This document shows positions 5,068 through 6,992 of a DNA stretch of 6,992 nucleotides, one piece after another. The translations under genes were made by a program, and so were the position numbers. The DNA comes from CAZNLH01 sp964573995. GTDB taxonomy: Bacteria; Gemmatimonadota; CAZMKB01; CAZNLH01. The notes under the pieces were generated by a model, which ran no database searches, was not told the DNA's origin, and saw only the letters and a list, made by a program, of their open reading frames with translations. Location of the stretch: positions 1 to 6,992 of the forward strand of contig CAZNLH010000062.1 in NCBI GenBank assembly GCA_964573995.1, in the 5' to 3' direction. Position 1 is the first letter of the stretch, and each line of letters opens with the position of its first letter.

Positions 5068-6992
5068 TCACCACGGTGTCGACCACCGGGTGCCGACCCC
5101 CGGCCCGATCAGTACGGCATTGAGTAGCAGGCGGCGCGTGGCGAGCGTCCAGCCGCGTATCTCCGGGCTGCTCAGGAAGAGGATCACCTGGCCGCGGCCG
5201 ACCTTTTCTCTCGTCACGTAGGCCGTCCTCGCGAGCCTGGCCGCCGCCTCCGGCCAGAGTAGTCCCCCGAGGTGGACGTGCTCGATGTCGGCGAACCTGG
5301 CTGCCACCTGCACGGGAGGCTCGGCCACGAGTGCGTCCCGCTGGAACACGAACGCCGGCATCTCCCTTTCCAGTCCCCACGCGAGCCATGCGTCGGGGTC
5401 GAGTTCGATCCTGAGGAACGCCCCGTGCGGGCTGAACCTCCTGAGGCGCTCGTCGGCCCTTTCCAGGTCCTCTTCGTCCGGCTCGGCCTTCCCCGGCGGG
5501 AGGTAGGGAACGAGCCAGGTGGCCAGGTCGACCGGTTTCATGGCTGCCGGCGTCCCCAACTCGAAGCCCTCGGCGAACGGCCTGGCGCCAGGCCCGAGTA
5601 TCGGCGCCACGTCGTACGGCGAGGATCCCTTGAACCGCGGTATCGCCTGTCCTTCCTCCTCCTTACCGGCCTTCTTCTCTCCTTCTGGCGCGCGGATGCC
5701 GGCCGCCCTGAATGGTCCGCCTGCCTGCGCCTCTTCGGGGCCGGGGCCGATCACGACCGGCGGGTAGCGATCGAGGGCCTGGCGCCGTAGCCGGGTGTCG
5801 GTGAGTTCGTTATCCTCGTCGGCGAGGTATTCCGCTCCGCTGCCTATCCCGATAGCGGTACCGCCCGCCTCGATCCAGTCCCTGAGCCGTTGGAGGCCCG
5901 GATCGCCCAGGATGCGCTCGTAGGAACCGGGTCCTCCGTATGTCTGGGGGAGGATCAGGACGTTGTAACGGCTCAGGTCCCTCGACCCGATGCGTGACAC
6001 GTCGAGCGCCGTGAATCGCAGGTCCAGTACCTCGTCCATAAGGTACCAGAGTGCCCCGTAAGCCGATGGGCCCACGGGCGGTCCGGTGAATATGCCCACG
6101 CGCGGGGGGATAAGGGTGTGAAAGTAGCCGCCCCCCAGGTCGGGACCTTCTTCCGCCTTGAAGGTCCCCGTGCCGTGGACCTGGATCCTCCAGCGAGCGG
6201 AGACCTGCTCCAATGCCCGGTCCAGGTCTTCCTGATTGTCCTCCTTGATTATCAGGAGCGATCCCGAGGGGTAGCGCCGTCCCCCGACGGCGAAGGCCTT
6301 CTCGGCCACCTTGACCTTGATACCCCGTTGCAGCAGGTCGGCCAGGGCCGGAGGCACGAGGTCGCTCGTTCCATCTATGATGTATGCCTTTGCTCCCTTG
6401 TCTGTCTCCAGCCTGCCCTGGAACGCGGGGACCGGCTCCCTCCGCCACTTGCCATCCAGTTTTACTCGCGGCGCCCAGTAGGCATCGATCCCGTAGGCGA
6501 GGGGCAACGACCAGGCGGTTGTTTCGTAGAGCCTGGTCCCCTTACCGCGCTCCAGGTATTCCCGCTCCTCCTGCAGGAAATCCGAATCCATGGGGATGTG
6601 GGGGTCGAGAATGGCCCGGATGAGTGGCGCGGCCGGTTGGTCCAGGGGGACGAGCCACGTGGCCCCGGGGAGGCTCCTCGACGATACCTTCCGGCCCGTC
6701 ACAGCGTCCCTCATCCCGGGTACCGACGGCGACGGGACCGTTGCGTGGTACACCTCGATCCCCTGTTCACCCAGGAGCGAGACCAGGTGCCGAGTCCTTT
6801 CCGGGTGACGGCCCTCGGGGAAGATCCAAGCGCCCAGTGGGCCGCTGCGCGCCTTGTCGATAGCGGACCTGCGGTCGGCCACGAAGTCCTTCAGTATCTC
6901 TTCGCGATGTTCGAGCAGGGTCTCGAGGTTGGCCATGGTGCTGGTCACGTGGTGTTCTATGGCCTCCGGGAACGTCCTCACGGTCCCCTCAC
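5068..6992 (-). CDS. Peptidase M14 (zinc carboxypeptidase) family protein, C-terminal ~640 residues (5' partial)
   Basis: The frame runs open off the right edge; the GTG at 6981 is an internal Val, not a supported start. What is visible matches the region after the catalytic domain of large bacterial M14-family proteins. In order (residues counted from 6981): a helical segment HHVTSTMANLETLLEHREEIL at the start; PLGAWIFPEG...LLGEQGIEVYHA (48-80); LPGATWLVPLDQP (104-116); YETTAWSLPLAYGI (152-165); a type-1 glutamine-amidotransferase-like Rossmann region from RVGIFTGPP to LRDWIEAGGTAIGIGSGAEYL (294-386), with Ser in place of the catalytic Cys of true amidotransferases; a charged linker EGEKKAGKEEEGQ (433-445); and a final VGRGQVILFLSSPEIRG...LLLNAVLIGPG block (594-628). 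The zinc ligands (HxxE...H) would lie upstream, so activity cannot be judged. The known family role is exported peptidase of peptide substrates. It converges on the surface-protein run and is probably a separate transcription unit. Confidence 0.75.
   Translation of the reverse strand, partial: EGTVRTFPEAIEHHVTSTMANLETLLEHREEILKDFVADRRSAIDKARSGPLGAWIFPEGRHPERTRHLVSLLGEQGIEVYHATVPSPSVPGMRDAVTGRKVSSRSLPGATWLVPLDQPAAPLIRAILDPHIPMDSDFLQEEREYLERGKGTRLYETTAWSLPLAYGIDAYWAPRVKLDGKWRREPVPAFQGRLETDKGAKAYIIDGTSDLVPPALADLLQRGIKVKVAEKAFAVGGRRYPSGSLLIIKEDNQEDLDRALEQVSARWRIQVHGTGTFKAEEGPDLGGGYFHTLIPPRVGIFTGPPVGPSAYGALWYLMDEVLDLRFTALDVSRIGSRDLSRYNVLILPQTYGGPGSYERILGDPGLQRLRDWIEAGGTAIGIGSGAEYLADEDNELTDTRLRRQALDRYPPVVIGPGPEEAQAGGPFRAAGIRAPEGEKKAGKEEEGQAIPRFKGSSPYDVAPILGPGARPFAEGFELGTPAAMKPVDLATWLVPYLPPGKAEPDEEDLERADERLRRFSPHGAFLRIELDPDAWLAWGLEREMPAFVFQRDALVAEPPVQVAARFADIEHVHLGGLLWPEAAARLARTAYVTREKVGRGQVILFLSSPEIRGWTLATRRLLLNAVLIGPGVGTRWSTPW

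Noticed and set aside
5272..5790. Plus-strand open frame of 172 codons inside the M14-family gene
   Set aside because: It lies opposite well-conserved M14-tail motifs and has a composition typical of GC-rich antisense shadows.

Overview
The window looks like a metagenome-assembled fragment from a moderately GC-rich bacterium of the wider FCB group or an allied candidate phylum (Krumholzibacteriota-, Eisenbacteria-, Zixibacteria- or Latescibacterota-like). This rests on three secreted proteins that end in the NxPNPFNPSTTI... C-terminal domain (type 9 sorting / FlgD-Ig-like), on calcium-motif propeller proteins, and on a large M14-peptidase-type protein of a kind common in these lineages. The phylum cannot be fixed from the sequence alone.

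Layout. Positions 1-4774 hold a plus-strand run of three genes for secreted or cell-surface proteins, joined by 4-base ATGA stop/start overlaps. Gene 1 (1-1296, 5' end outside the window) carries a dockerin-like calcium loop, a cohesin-like beta domain, a second Ig-like domain and the C-terminal sorting-type domain. Genes 2 (1293-3188) and 3 (3185-4774) are tandem paralogues: signal peptide, seven FG-GAP/VCBS-type repeats of about 53 residues (a predicted seven-bladed beta-propeller with DxDxDGDxD calcium loops), an Ig/Fn3-like domain and the same C-terminal domain. Gene 3 is interrupted by 100 Ns of assembly gap. Positions 4775-5067 form a convergent intergenic spacer with a small perfect palindrome and a longer inverted repeat. 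Positions 5068-6992, minus strand, encode the C-terminal ~640 residues of an M14 zinc-carboxypeptidase-family protein whose catalytic domain lies beyond the right edge.

The most striking structure is at DNA level. A perfect 304-bp direct repeat (1060-1363 and 2952-3255) straddles both gene junctions. It joins the sorting-domain 3' end of one gene to the signal-peptide 5' end of the next. Between the two copies lies exactly one mature propeller+Ig segment, so recombination between copies would remove or duplicate one complete cassette while keeping frame, signal peptide, sorting domain and translational coupling. Inside the paralogues, blocks of 95-100% identity and high GC alternate with a block of about 62% identity and only ~36% GC, which points to patchy gene conversion. 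The assembly gap in gene 3 is explained by the same repeats: 55 bp on each side match gene 2 exactly, and the missing piece is predicted to be about 415 bp rather than 100.

No RNA genes, CRISPR array, transposase or reverse transcriptase were seen.
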